Positions 30,576 to 43,971 of a stretch of 64,000 nt of DNA are shown here, one piece after another. The DNA is from Mugil cephalus (lineage: Eukaryota; Chordata; Actinopteri; Mugiliformes; Mugilidae): NCBI RefSeq assembly GCF_022458985.1, contig NC_061790.1, positions 19,820,397 through 19,884,396 on the forward strand, written 5' to 3'. The notes under the pieces were generated by a model. That model searched no databases, had not been told where the DNA came from, and worked only from the letters and a program-made list of their open reading frames with translations. Position numbers and translations under genes: made by a program. Position 1 is the first letter of the stretch. Every line of letters begins with the position of its first letter.

Positions 30576-31969
30576 AAAGGACAAATATAGGTATATTTGC
30601 ATGTAGTTAGGATTGAAAGGAGAATTGCACATTGGCAGGCACATTGACAGGGTATAAAAAAATTAAAACTGAGTATGCATCTATATATATATATATATCT
30701 GTAGATAAATATGTATATATTGTATGCACACATCTACCCTTCAGGAGGGATGCAGACAGTGCAAAACAGCAGGTCTAAAGAAAGTATGTGTAAGAGATAT
30801 TGCACATTAAGCAGGATATTGCACATAAGTTGTTGTGGGTCTACTGGGAGCAGACCTGGTTGTAGAGTCTGAGAGCAGAGAAGAGGAAGGACCTGCGGTA
30901 CCGCTCCTTTGCACAGCGTGGGTGAAGAAGCCTGGCACTGATGGAGCTTTCAAGGGCTCTGACAGTCTCATGCAGGGGGTGGGAGGCTTTGTCCATGATT
31001 GATGACAGCTTCGCCAATATCCTCCTGTCCCCCACCACCTCCACAGGCTCAAGACTGCAGCCCAGGGCCAAGCCGGCTTTCTTTACTAGCTTGTTCAGTC
31101 CTTTTCCTTCTGCTGCCATGATGCTGCTGCTCCAGCAGACCACACCATAAAAGATAGCCGACTCAACCACAGAGTCATAGAATGTCCTTACGAGGGTGCC
31201 CTGCACTCCGAAGGACCTCAGTCTCCGCAGCAGGTGGAGTCTGCTTTTTCGCCCTTCCTGTATAATGCGTGAGTGTTGTCAGTCCAGTCCATGTTCTTTT
31301 TTAGGTGAACCACTTTCCCATTGTCTGTTCCCTGGATGTTCACTGGTGACAAGGGAGTGGCTTTGCGCCGGTGGGCGTCCACAACCAGCTCTGTGATTTT
31401 TCCCACATTAATCCGGAGGTGGTTCCGCTGGCACCAAGCCACAAAGTTCTGGTTCAGTTCTCGCACTTTGGTTCAGTACTCCCTTTCTCCTCCGTTGTTA
31501 ATGAGACTGACAACGGCTGAGTCATCCAAGAACTTCTGTAGGTGACGGTTGTGTGGTGGGTGAAGTCGGCAGTGCAGATGGTGAAGAGGAGAGGGAACAG
31601 GAACTGTCTGACACACAGTCCTTTGCTCTCATGAACTCTGGTCTGTTGGACAGGAAGTCCAGAAGCCAGACTGATATCTGTTGGTGCGCCCCGGCGTGAT
31701 CCAGCTTGTCCCTCAGGAGTTCTGGATGAATGGTCCTGAAGGCACTGGAGAAATCATAGAACACGATTCTCACAGTGCTTCCGGACTTCTCCAGGTGAGA
31801 AAGGGATCTGTGGATGAGGAAGACATCATCCTCAACCCTGATGCCAGGCTGGTAGGCGAACTACAGTGGGTCATTTGATGACCTCACCAGGGGGCGCAGT
31901 TGTTGAAGGACCAACCTCTCCAGGGTCTTTGCCGGGTGGGCTGTTAGAGCCACTGGTCGGTAGTTGTTC
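30576..31969 (-). mobile_element. LINE (L2/Rex-like), 5'-truncated, nested
   Basis: On the minus strand, from 31969 down, I read [56 protein letters not shown] (active-site region), INVGKITELVVDAHRRKATP, SAIFYGVVCWSSSIMAAEGK, IMDKASHPLHETVRALESS and RLYNQVCSQ. This is the reverse transcriptase from near its start to the C-terminus, with some frame breaks. A 3' UTR containing a TA-rich microsatellite follows to about 30576. It is flanked by two halves of an L2-like LINE. Confidence 0.8.
30680..30700. repeat. (TA)n microsatellite
   Basis: A short run of TA dinucleotides lies in the 3' UTR of the nested LINE. Confidence 0.8.
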
Positions 31970-32215
31970 TAATCATATTGCCTAAGGGAAGCATATATAA
32001 TGTGAATAATATTGGTCCTAGCACAGAACCCTGAGGAACTCCGTAGCTTATCTCGATATCTCGATCACACTTTCAAGTCTCTGTAGTAGAATACTGTGAC
32101 TAATAGTGTGAAATGCAGCACTGAGATCTAGCAGGACAAGTATAGAGACAAGTCCATTTTCTGAAGTCATGAGGAGATCGTTGGTAACTTTAACCAGAGT
32201 TGTTTATGTACTCTG
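31970..32215 (-). pseudogene. L2-like LINE RT fragment, proximal part
   Basis: The minus strand reads LVSILVLLDLSAAFHTISHS (first catalytic Asp region) and [20 protein letters not shown], both strong L2-type motifs. About 60 residues, including the YADD block, are missing before the distal part at 30311-30575. Confidence 0.8.
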
Positions 32216-32694
32216 ATGAACTCTAGAACCTGAAAGAAATTCTGATTAGATTTGTGCCGCCATATTGGATGTGTGTCCTATTCTTTAACTTCAAAAATTT
32301 CTTTCACATCATGTTTCGGGTTATTGTCCCTCTGTGCTGTAAGTCTAAGCAGTATATCATTATACACTTGAGAATTCATCAGGCTCTTTCTGTCTTCTCT
32401 CACGTCATCAATAACCACTCATGACCCTGCACCACTGGATGACTTGCATGCTCCCCTTCTTTTTTCTCCAGGCTCGAGTAGTGTGCCATTACATTCTATT
32501 ACAGTTGATTTTTTAGAGGGATGTTTTTTTAATATGAACTCTCTATTCCCAAGGATTATGAATGGTTAACATGAAGAAAACCGCTGATTTCTCTGCATTT
32601 GCTCTAGTTAAATTTCCTCTTAGCAGACTCGGAAAATGCCAAGGTTTTCTTCCTGGAGAGTCTTCTTCACTTGTCTTAATGTCTTTAAGGGGTT

Positions 32695-32765
32695 TTTCTT
32701 CCCCACGGAAACAGGATTGTAGCCTGTGCTCGTAAGGTGCCCGCTCAACCAGGTGAGCTATTGGT
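32695..32765 (-). repeat. tRNA-derived SINE head (minus)
   Basis: On the minus strand, tagctcacctggttgagcgg (A box) is followed by ggctacaatcc (B box) about 20 bp later. This looks like a degraded tRNA head, and the body is not recognisable. Confidence 0.5.
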
Positions 32766-32769
32766 GTAT

Positions 32770-34555
32770 TTCAACATCTAGGCCTTTTTTATGTTGTTTA
32801 GCAGAAACTGTATTCTTTCTCTCTCTGAAAGAAACATTTGATTTGGCCACCCTTACTGTTTCTTGTTTTGTTTTTCCAGCCTAATGATGGCCTGTTTCAC
32901 TTGCATGAGAGCCTACTTCAGGCTCACTGCAACACTTTCCAAATACTAATGCCTCTCTCATCCTCATCCTGGCTACATTTTTTTTTACCACTGTCTTCTC
33001 TTTGGTTCTGTTGGATGTGTATTCCTGTTTAAATATATCAAATATGGATAAAACTGAATTAAAACTTTATGGCTTAAACTCAACAAAGTGTAATTTTGTG
33101 AGTGGGAGTATGAAGTAACTGATATTAATCAAGATGTTTCCATGCTTGCTACAGTGTTATATAAGGGCATTTGGTATTCATTTTAAAACATTCAAATAAA
33201 GAGTAAATGATTTTTCAGTATCTCTCTAGTTGTAGACTATGATCATTACAACATACACGTTAGACATTTATGATGGAACAAAACAAAATCACAGCTATAC
33301 ACAGCATGTTGCTCTACTTCTATCACCTTATTGTCTTCATTATTAAAAATTAGCATTGGACATGGCATATATATCAGATTTTCAATGTAAAATAAAAATT
33401 GAATGTCATTTATTGACGAACTGGGTTGATTTATAGATATTTTCCTTGTGTTTACCATCTGTCATCCACTGAATCAATCCTCATCACCTGCATTTTAAGG
33501 GCTGGCCATACAGTTCAATGAAACAAATGTTATTTGTTAGCATACAGTAAAACATCTACAAAGTCGGAGTTTGTGCACATAGGTGCTTTAGTGGACTGTG
33601 TTGGAAAAAGGCTTAAGAGGCTAAACCAAACGATTATAGCATTTAAGTCCAAACACAAGACCATTTGTAAAGGAGGAGAAAACGGAAATGGGCAAATGAA
33701 AGCAGGCACAAGTTTTGTTTAGAGGAGGCTCAGCCTCAAGCTTCAGGGTCACTAAACCAGCTCATACACATTCAGAGCAACTGCCCCACGTGGCTATGTG
33801 ACTTCTTACAGCATGGTGAAGAAGTGTGCGGGCTCAACAACACACGAATGTGAAACAAAAGGTCAACAAAGTCACGACTCTGACAAGGTGGACCATTACT
33901 TGTTTCCTACTAACTGTTAGTTTAGACAGTTTTGAAGGGGCACTGTGACATATGCTTTTAAAAACTGCACAGCATGCATCCTCGTTAATCGGACTATAAT
34001 AGGAGAACTTAAGTGCATGTAAACATGTTACTCCGATTGAAATGCGTGTGCACATGCTCCACCATCGCTGCGCTGGCGTGTGACCCCGGAACAAAAATGT
34101 CCAAGAAAGCCGATCTCAGAAGAAGAAGAGGAACGGAGCGAAACGATTTAGATTTTTCTGTGGCAAGCAGTGCGGAGCAAGGACGCTGATCAAAGCCGTT
34201 CACTTTTTCGCGTTAACTAACTGCCTCAGAATAGCGGCAACTAGTCACTCATAAGTGAACGAGCGAGAGTTACACAACAACTGAATGCCACAGAATGCCA
34301 CACCATACTCATGGTTGTAACATCAACCAAAAAACACTGAACTCCCACAATGCATTGCAGCACATTTACTAGTTGCTAATTTAGTGTGTGTGTTTTTTTT
34401 TTTATTATAATTCTAAATTTGAATTAATGATGATCTTGTAACATTAAAATAAAATGTATTTAATTTTTTGTCGCTCAAAATATACGTCACAACTGCCGTT
34501 GTGCCCGCTATTTATTGAACTTTTCGACCCCAGGTAAGCCAACCGTGGATAAATC
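32770..34555. other. intergenic, possible old DNA-transposon end
   Basis: No genes are seen. The stretch 33975-34090 (gttaatcggactataatagg, tgtaaacatgttactccgat) resembles palindromic fish MITE ends, but no paired end was found. Confidence 0.3.
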
Positions 34556-34559
34556 ATGG

Positions 34560-34990
34560 TCATGTGTTTTGGTCCTCAGCAGACATGGGATCTCTTTTCA
34601 TTGTTATACTGATGACACACAACTCTACTTCGAGACTGACCCATATCCCTCTACTGCCCTGTGTTGAGACAAAGACTTGGATAAACAACAACTTCGTCCA
34701 GCTCAACAGCAATGAAACAGAGGCTCTTCTCATTGGCACCCCACACCTGGTTCAGTCTTCACCCATATCCCCACTTTATCTTTGATGGCCAGATCATCCT
34801 TTTCTCCTACTCAGTCACAAACCTGGGAGTTCGGCTCATTCCACCATCTTTGTAACATTTCCACTTTAACCCTACCAGATGCTGAGAAGCTTGTTGATGG
34901 CTTTATCTCCTCGAGACTGGACTATTGCAATGGACTCCGATGGGATTCCTAGTACTGGCTCACTGTTCCATTCTGGATCAATTACAAAAT
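34560..34990 (+). pseudogene. L2-like LINE RT fragment
   Basis: Across shifting frames I read FHCYTDDTQLYF (active site, YTDD for YADD), WINNNFVQLNSNETEALLIG and HWLTVPFWINYKILLLTHK, the L2-type order. It is truncated at both ends. Confidence 0.75.
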
Positions 34991-37296
34991 TCTGCTGCTC
35001 ACCCACAAATTCTAAAAAATAGAAATAATTAATGTTCTCTTTTAATCATAAACTTCACCTTTTTTACGTTTCATTTGCTAGCGACAGGAAAACTGAACAT
35101 AGTTCCAGAATTAAATTTGTGCTGCAGCTTACTCTGTGGTGATGGGATGGAACAATACAGCTCCTGCTGGCAGCACACACACTAGACTTGGTCACAGCAG
35201 AGTTGGACACACTGCTCAGATAGCTAATTTAACCATCAAAGAAAGAGCAAATGATATAATGCGATGCTAGTGGAAGTCAATTTATTCAAATATCTCTGTC
35301 CCATAGTTAAGGCTAGACTAGCTGCATCCTGTAAACTATTAAACTTCACATTAGTCGTCATTATCTTCTTCATCTTGTCTTTATTTTTGTGTCTGTTTTT
35401 CAATCCCAGTCAGTTCTTTTCATTTTTAATTGGGTATTGTAACTTGTAACTACTTTAAAGAGCCATGCAAACAACTAAGTATGCACAGTTGTATCAAGTG
35501 GGGGTCTTATGGAGACCCCTGCCCCTCTTTCTACCAATTTATCAAATGGTAATCTTAAGATCGTCAGTCTATTAAAAATAAACAATAAAAACATGGAAAG
35601 GATCATGTGATCATCCACTCTTGTTGTCGTCTGTGACCAGCCAGGTCTTATGTTTGCTAGTGCCTTCTTTTTTTCTCTCTCAAAATGTTTTGAACCATTT
35701 GGTCACTCCTAAAATTACTGCTTTCTTGCTTTTGTTTCTGTATTTTGAACTCTGCTGAATGCTTGTGGGTTCACAGCAACAGTTTCCAAATGTAAATCCC
35801 ACACTTAGAAACAACTTCACATGTTGTATGTGCTTAAATGACAAAGCAACAATGTAGTAATATCCTATTTCTGTCCGTAAAACGGCTTTTGAATCAAGCA
35901 TTCAATAATTTATGGATCACTGAAAATAAGAGACTGCATAGAAGAATGACTTATATACATTACTATCAGTTTGGATGTGAACATTGTCAAACTAAAGCAG
36001 AGAGTCTGATTTAAATCCATATTAAATATATACCTGTTACTTAAATGTGATTTGATAAACGTCTGAAATAAAAACAGTTTCATTGTTAAACATACATAAA
36101 TGGTATCTTACTTTGTACACAGGCCAATATAGTATATTGTTTCACTTTCTTACTTTTAATAGAATTCAAGTTGTTCTTTCTAAAATCTTGAGGTGAGAGG
36201 GCAGCGCTCTACTCATTAGAAAGTACAGAGTGAAGTGACTCCTTTGTTTGCCTTCTATACATTCTAATATATACCATTCCTTGAAAAGTTACACACACAG
36301 TGATAGTGATAATGAAATTACTGTTACAGAGAGAGAGGGAGAGAGATGTAAATGTCACGGAGACCTCTCAGGTGAAATATTTATATTGCTTTATTCGTTG
36401 TGTGCTCAGCGAGAGGCTGAAACATTTATCACACACAGAATGGTGGACAATAGATGGCCTGAAAACCTCCTACATACTTTCGTCTTAGTTACCATCCCCC
36501 CAACTATTCAGTATCAGCAGTTAAGCCTTGATGTTGTCTTTATCTGGCCCAGTTTGTGTGGCTGAGTGGTCCTTTCCCGGATCCCTGACTGCAAATAAGT
36601 GCAGTCTTGGCTACTGTGTGGCAACTGGGTGGTGGTCCTGCCATAAAAACATATAACTGAAACTCCCCCATACAACTCCACAAGATTTTATTTGGTGCAA
36701 TTTGGGTGCTTAGTCATATTTGTTTGGCTTCCACAATACTTTGAGGAAATGCATTGCATTGTGTGGCAAATTGAACCATGTTGAACTTTTTTGTAGAGCT
36801 CATTGATATAACTGAGGATGAGGTTTTTCATGCAGTGCTCCACCCCGCTACAAATCTCCATTGAGTTGTCTGTTGTGAGGTTTCCACTTGTAAATTCTTC
36901 GTTCTTAATTTGAAGTCAGAAAGATTAAATAGCTCTGTTGTTGTTTCCATGGTGGTTGAAGTTAGAAAGGAAAAAATTCTCCCTAAATAGTAGTAGTGGT
37001 ATCACCAGGAGCAGTGATAGGCAAATACATGCACTGAAAACTAAAGCATGGAGCAGGGGCTGAAGAGAATATGGGTTCTTTGAAACGTTTGAGAAGTGAA
37101 GTCATAAGAAAGTGTCTGAGAGTCTTTGCTTGGAGCTGTGGGTATTTATTTGGTTTTGTAGTTATCATGTTCCTGGGTCTTAAATGCCTTGTGAAATTCA
37201 TTGGGGTTTCCAGGCAGTGCAGTCAGCATGAAGCAGAAACAAAGAAATTATCCCTTTTATAGCTAAGTGTTTTTGGCTGTTGACTGTGTCTTTCGC
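34991..37296. other. intergenic, nothing recognised
   Basis: No exon or transposon motif found. A short AG-rich run lies near 36328-36345. Confidence 0.4.
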
Positions 37297-37338
37297 CACA
37301 ACACACACACACACACATGCATGCACACACACACACAG
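37297..37338. repeat. (CA)n microsatellite
   Basis: CA dinucleotides with one interruption (atgcatgc). Confidence 0.9.
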
Positions 37339-37699
37339 AGTTGTGTGCCATTACATATTAAGGGTTGAGTTATGGTCTCTCTAGTTTGTGCTGTCTGACC
37401 ACATCAGACATCCTATAAAAATCAAATATGTCAATGACTGTGTAGACCCAAACGACAATGTGAAAATTCTGCTATGTGAAATTGTGTAAACATTGAACAA
37501 TTTCAGACAGTCTGTCTGGGGCAAATTAGGGGACATTCACATTTATTTATTCACATACAGCAAAGTTAGAAAGATATTTCTGCAGATTTTCTCTGAAAGA
37601 TGGAGACAGCACCTATAATTAGTAAATATTAAATGTGAGTGGACACAAGGTTTTATAATGTATTTTAAAAAAGGAATCAAACCCATTTTTAAGACATTC

Positions 37700-38060
37700 A
37701 ATAAAGACTACTGTTACCCAACCCAAGAACGGTCGACCAACAAAAATCTGTCCAAAGGCAAGGTGTATAACACTCTGTAAGGTCACAAAAGAAGAGGAAG
37801 ATTTCTCTCGTATTAGCCAATGTTTGTGAGTCCACCATCAGGAGAATGGCAAACATCATATCAGGGTCACCAGCAGAAAGGCTCTGCCTTCCAAAAAGAA
37901 CATTACTGTTGGGCTTCAGTAATGACCAAGACCATCTAAACCATCCAGAAGCATATTGGGAAAATTACTGTAATCCATTTGAAATTCATATATGAATGGA
38001 TGGGAGCAAAATTAAACTTTTGGATTTAAGTGAGAAGCATTATGTTTGGAAAGAGCTTGT
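37700..38060 (+). mobile_element. Tc1-like transposase remnant
   Basis: A frame reads LANVCESTIRRMANI, the Tc1 DNA-binding helix region. It is followed by text encoding NHPEAYWEN and a diverged catalytic block (gggagcaaaattaaactttt). Frames are broken and the inverted ends are not clear. Confidence 0.55.
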
Positions 38061-38326
38061 GATTCAATAACAAAAAATTCTATGACGTGCTAAACCAAAA
38101 ATAAGAAAATTAGACAAAATTAAGTGGTTGCACATCTTCAACTTTCTGAATGGAGAACAAAATATTTCCCTTGTTTATTTGACTGACTCACTCATTAAAA
38201 CAGATGTTTGCTCTTCTTCAGAGAAGTAGAGGTATAAAGTTCAATTAGTCAGTCAGCTATTCTTTCTTTTTTGTATATATTTGCTATAGTGTGAAGATTT
38301 TTGATGCTGACCAAAATAAAGTACAT

Positions 38327-38352
38327 TCATCCATTCATTCATTCATTCATCT
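38327..38352. repeat. (ATTC)n microsatellite
   Basis: The tetranucleotide run cattcattcattcattcat sits at the junction with the next repeat. Confidence 0.85.
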
Positions 38353-38460
38353 CATCTTCTGCTACTGCTTATCCACACTATTGGAGTCTATCCCAGCTGT
38401 CATCGGGTGAGAGGCGGGGTACACCCTGGACATGTCGCCAGTCCATGGCAGGGCTGCCAG
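38353..38460 (+). repeat. fish interspersed repeat (type R1)
   Basis: Contains tctatcccagctgtcatcgg and ggtacaccctggacatgtcg, which recur at 48753-49079 and, inverted, at 59137-60095. The class of element is not certain. It is common in fish genomes. Confidence 0.7.
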
Positions 38461-38825
38461 AGTACCTGGCAAAAACCCATTTGTAGAGAGGACCGAAATA
38501 CAGGACAAAAGATGAAGGGACAGGGAATCTGGATAAAAGGGTATTTAATAGAAAACAAATGGGAAACACAAGGCACTGCAGGGGGCAGGTAAATCCAGAA
38601 AACAAAAGAATCAAAAACAAAATCAAGAACAAAAAACAAAAAATCTCAGGAACATGGAGGAATGGAAAACACAGGAAGGCGACACAACACATGACGCAGA
38701 CAGACATCATGACAGAAACACAAGCAGGCACGACAGGCAGGAAACTAAGAAATTTGACAAAATAAAACAGGAAACCCAAAACATGATCACAAAATAAAAG
38801 ACAGACACAGAACCATGACAATCAG
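38461..38825. repeat. A-rich interspersed repeat
   Basis: An A-rich stretch with repeated aaaacaaa motifs directly follows the R1 copy. It resembles a common fish repeat of unknown class. The long antisense frame across it is compositional. Confidence 0.4.
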
Positions 38826-40750
38826 TGCAAACCACCACACCACTTGACCATGTGACTGTATCTTGATATGATCTCCACATCTATTCCACAGAATTTTAGT
38901 GAAGGAGGTATACACTGGTTTGATTCAGCATAATATTCTGCTGCCTAATCCATGTTACCTGCATGGAGGGCATGTTTATGCTCTGTTATCCATTGTTTTA
39001 GGACTTGTCCCACACAAGCAAGACCACATGGACACAGCAGTAAATTATTTTTCTTGGACTGAAAGCCAACAATATCTGAAATCAAACTGGAATATTGTCC
39101 TTCAAGTGTTTGGGGTGAATGAAACACTGTGTTCTGTTCCATTTCTTTTCAACAGAATGACCCATCTTTGGTACCATAAATTCCAGATAATCGTTCCAAT
39201 ACTATGCACATGGGTGAATTCAAGAATCTAGAGCTAGATATTCCATCACTTCACTCTTTGTGCCTTTCTACGATAACAGCATATAAGTGTACCACTTGTA
39301 TAGTTTTTATCTTTGAGTATTACTTAGTTTCTTCTTATTCCCTCACTCCTCAATCTTGCCATGGAGGGCACTGTTGCTGTGTCCACTGCAGTCCCAACCT
39401 TTTGGAGGTACCAGTCCGATTCGTGCATATTGGCACCAATATCGGAACAACGAACTCTATCAGAGAACTGAATCTTAAGAAAAAGACCTTAAGCACACAG
39501 GTTGTTCTACCAAAACATGATAAAATAATGAAATTAATGTATTGTAATGGACAATCCAATACAATAGAAATGTTGTGGAGGGATTAAAAAAGTCTCTTGT
39601 AATATATGGAAACATACAAACTTCCAAGGGTTGTGAATGTTTTGATATTCCTTCACACCGATACTTATGTTAAGCTTCAGTTATTGTTGCACAAGATGGT
39701 CATATGAGACACTGATAACACAGGTTCCTTTATCGACCACTCACACATATGTAGCAATTAAACATTTACCTCAATAAATCAACTACTATCAATGGTTTCA
39801 TCTTGTGATTGAATTTGGATTTGGATTGGATCTACTATAATGTTTTGAGAACATCTGACATCACAAAATTTCAAAGACCTCACTTGAACTTTATCAAATA
39901 CCATAACCCAAGTTTTGTGTGGCAACCGTGTTCTCTCTTTCCTGTTTCTCTTCACTGTGAATTGTTCCAAGGCAACAGAGGAGCAGAGAAAACACCTCAC
40001 TCCAAACCTCAGCCTGTGATTACAGTTTTTGATGATTATAGTTTTCTGCCTGGGCTACTGCCAGGCTTCATCCCAACCACTCTACCACACTATGACTATA
40101 GGGGTATTTGTCTAAAAATCAAGTAGGACATCTTCAGATTATTTTTCATCACCTTTGGCTCCTCAGGAAAAAAACATGCAATAAAAGGCTATACTGACTT
40201 TTTGTTGAGACTGCATTTAATATACCTTCCAGCAGACTCAAGGCTAAACACTTAAGGAAGATGGAAAATTTGTTGTGTCTTTTGGTATTAGTCATTTTAC
40301 CCCTATTTCTAAAACTCGGTTCAATTTGGAACTTGCTTCAACATTTCCTGGCCAACAGTACTTTAATAAAAGGGCAGATTTGAAGCTAATTAGGACAAAG
40401 AAAGAAAAAAAGAAACTCATGCTTCTTTAGTCTTTTTATACCAGAGGAAAAAAAGACATGGGACCACATCAGTCAAGAAAACAATGCCCACAGCTTGTAA
40501 TTATGTTTGAAATGTGGTAACTGGAATATCGAGATTTCCAATTATTTTCAAAGAAGACAAGAAAGAAAAGCCTTCAGGAGATATAAGTCTTTGCTTCACA
40601 TGGTTCCACTTTAGAGGCTTGAAGAGAAACAAACAAATTGCACCTCATTTGGTTGGGCTGGGTATTTTTAACTGCTTTTGGCTGGTAAACCCACAGCACA
40701 ATCAATTGCATGCTCAAGAACAGCACTGACTCGGCAGAAAACGCCATGCC
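38826..40750. other. intergenic, nothing recognised
   Basis: Two frames of 110 and 127 codons (38899-39231 and 39204-39587) show no domain or splice support. I do not call genes. Confidence 0.4.
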
Positions 40751-40756
40751 ATGTGA

Positions 40757-40783
40757 ACACCACACACACACAGAGACACACAG

Positions 40784-40814
<31 letters not shown>

Positions 40815-40863
40815 TGCCCACACATGCCCACATACACACATGCACACACACGCACACACACAT
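40757..40863. repeat. CA-rich minisatellite region
   Basis: CA dinucleotides interrupted by a tandem cacatgccca pair and CG/TG variants. Confidence 0.9.
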
Positions 40864-41832
40864 AGATCCTGCTGTACAGTATCCAGTGGTTTTACATGAG
40901 AAACTTGCAACTCAAGTCTTTTCGTAGCCTGGCATAAGTCTCTCCAAGAAGACTGAGTCAGTAGGTTGCTATATAGAGAACTGATTGGCTGGACCTGACG
41001 GATGCAACTTACATTAAAGCTGGTGACAGGCCTGTTTGGATAAATGCGTAGAGTAAAGCCTGCACTTGCTTTGCCTTGTTCCTGTCCTTAGCAGGGAACA
41101 CTAAGACCTCTGTTCGGTTGGTGCAAAAGGAAGTTGAAACATTCTGTGCTATGAAAGATCTGAAGTCTTCCCACATTGTGATTCCTCTTCTGAGAGAGTG
41201 TGGGCTTTTACGAAGATGCTTTCTCTCTTTGCAGGCTCTCAAAATATTGTGCCTTTGAAAGACAGAATAGACCATTTGTGCTATTTGTTGCTGGTCCTCT
41301 GAAGAGAAGCCAAGATACTCTGCTCTCCAGAGCATGTTCCCACTGAGGGTATAACGTATGATATCCTGTCTTTAAGTTAGCAAATGCCAACTGGGTTCTA
41401 CATTTCTTAAGGCACAACTTGACAAAAACTGCACATTACAGGCATGCATGAAAGCATGACGAAATACTTTTGCAACTGACTTTGTGCTGATCAACTAGCT
41501 GATCAGGAGTCAGGCACAGTTCTGACCCTGTACTCAGTCAAACTAAACTGTTTGTCTGAGCTGCAGTTGTAAAAGGTTAGTGAAAGGCTAAGTTATACAT
41601 ACAGTATCTTTCTCTTTTGTTGCAATCCTCTTTCTTCTTAATTGATATACATGTGCCATGCATTCTGCAAGGTCATATTCAAATAATAGAATCAGGCAAC
41701 CCTACAACAACACAACAGAAAGAAAATAGCGAGAGGATCATATAAGTCATATAGTTTATAGCAGAAATTGCTTAAAATGTTTTGAATGTGTCAGAACACA
41801 AATTGTATCACGGTTTGTTATGAGCAAATGAG

Positions 41833-42273
41833 ACTGCATAGTGGCAGACTGATCAGGGTGCCCATGCTCAACATGTCCACTGGCAATAGCTCAGAAGGTA
41901 GAGCGGTTGTCCAATAACCGAAAGGTTGCCAGGTTGATTTCGCCTTATCCCTAGTCTGTTGTTGTGTCCTTGGGGAAGTCACTTAACCCACTTTGCTCCC
42001 AGTGTGTACCCCACTGGTGTATGATTACAAGTGAGTGCAATCATACACACTCACTTGCAATCATACACCAATAGAATTGAAAATTGAATTAAAACACACA
42101 ATTCAGTTGTGGAACACACTGTACTAGGATGCACTATAGGAAGAAGGTAACTTGTTTTCTGGGAAACGTTTGGTCCTTCTATTCATGTGGGCGTTACTAT
42201 GACATGTACCATGTAGATAAACATTGTTGCAGACCTGTACACACTTTCATTGGAACCAGGATTCCCTGACACG
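41833..42273 (+). mobile_element. Tc1-like family A copy split by a SINE
   Basis: The left part at 41833-41881 (gactgatcagggtgcccatg) and the right part at 42110-42273 (ggatgcactataggaagaag, ctattcatgtgggcgttact) are consecutive regions of a Tc1-type transposase gene. They are interrupted by the SINE at 41882-42109. Both parts are decayed. Confidence 0.6.
41882..42085 (+). repeat. tRNA-derived SINE
   Basis: A tRNA-like head has A box tagctcagaaggtagagc and B box ggttgccaggttgattt, followed by a unique body (gtccttggggaagtcactta) and a short tandem tail around gtgagtgcaatcatacacac. Confidence 0.75.
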
Positions 42274-43970
42274 TCTTCTCTCATCGAGATAGTACAATGT
42301 ATCATTTACATTTTATTGCGTTCTCATTTTCCACCGATGTCTGAAACAAAGTTTTAAAAGATATGTCTCATCAGGTAAATGTCATACACTTACACAATGC
42401 TTTTCTCCCCTTATTTGGCAGTGATAGGGATTGACCGTTTAACCACCACTATCACGATATAATCCTCTGTACCACCTGAGACAAAGCCACACATCACATT
42501 TAGGTGTTTGAGCCTGAAACAAAACTAAAACATGGAAGGGGACAACACTGCACAAAAACTAGTGTGACAACCCCTGCAATACCATCTACAAACACCATCC
42601 TCTTTGTGTCCACAACCATACATTTGTCATCTGCCTTCCATACCATCCGACTCTCCCACACACTAATCCCTGTTGTTTTTTTCTGCATCATCTACTTGTT
42701 ACAGCTGACTGAGTGACCCCTGCTGCAAGATTAACTAATTTCTTTAACAATGCTGAGCAGCATGTCACATTAACTATTGTATCTGCCTTCAGACATGACT
42801 CTGAAGAGTAGAACACTTACATATTCTCTTTATGTGGATTTATTTAAGTTTGTGTGTCATGGAAACCTATCTTGTCATACTTGAAGGGGGCTTTGATGGG
42901 CCACTATCAGCTATGGATTTTTTTTAAATGTCAGACTGACCTTTAATAAGCCACAGGAATTGCTTCTGGTTCAGTGGCCATAATGTAATAATAATAGATG
43001 GTTTTATCCAGATCACTGTCAAATATACCTTCAAAAACTTATGTTAGTGGTAAAGTGGAATGTCAATATAGGTACTTATAGATCAATTACATGTAGTTGA
43101 GAAAAACAGTGTCTAAAAAACAGTGGTCATATACAGGAACCAAAGACATTCACTTAAGCAATACACCCCTACAAATGTGTTTTGTCTTGTTATCCGAAAA
43201 CATTCAAATACGACTTAGGCAGTTATGCTATTACACAAAACGAAATTAATAAAATGAAGAGATAAAATAAATAATCAAACAGATGAAACATGTGAAAAGA
43301 CAAAAATGGTGCCCAACACCACACCATGAAATGAAACAGTTCTACATCCTGCCCATGACTTCGGAATATTCTATTGTGTCCTTTATTCCTTAGTCATTAA
43401 ACTTGGCCTAATTGGTCCAAGTCTGATGCTCACATGTCCATTGTTTCGACAGAGGAAAGGCATGAGCACAGGCCCCCTAAATAGTCTGAGATGAGACATT
43501 TTGACAGCATTTTAGTCTGAATGGAATATTTGCATAGCACTCAGAAACTAGGTGATTTGAAAGAAATGATGTATCTATATAAGTGTATTTAATGAGAAAG
43601 GAATTCATATGACATTATCCATATTTTCTAAGGCTGCAATAGTCTTTTGATTCACATTCAATTTCAGTTTACTGCATCATATGCTCTTTTTCAGGAGGAG
43701 AAACTGCTGACTGGCTCAGCATGATCCAAATTACACCCAAATGACTTCCTTAATGTGGTTTGAAAATAAATCTGGGACAAATTAAATCATCAAATGACAT
43801 ACACCAATTACAAACTAGAAATCTGTTCACATAATTATAAACCAGTGGCAGGGAACTGGGTAGTGTAATTGATGCCAGTCTGACTGTTTTAATGGGAAGC
43901 ATGTTTAGGAAATAATCCATATTATATATTATGAACATGGGCTTAATGATCCTCTCAGATTTAAGGGGTT
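42274..43970. other. intergenic, nothing recognised
   Basis: AT-rich sequence with no supported element or exon. Confidence 0.4.
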
Positions 43971-43971
43971 G

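Noticed and set aside
38378..38821. 147-codon minus-strand frame, hydrophobic
   Set aside because: It is the antisense of an A-rich repeat, so Phe and Leu runs come from composition.
38899..39587. Frames of 110 and 127 codons, the second with VHIGTNIG
   Set aside because: The short motif vaguely recalls a LINE esterase region, but nothing else agrees.
40574..40910. Cys/Val-rich minus-strand frames
   Set aside because: Translation of a CA repeat.
41009..41417. Two overlapping minus-strand frames of 108 and 69 codons
   Set aside because: No recognised motif or splice sites. They may be remnants of an unknown element, but this cannot be supported.
41882..41945. tRNA gene
   Set aside because: A and B boxes are present, but there is no acceptor stem pairing or anticodon arm, and a SINE body follows.
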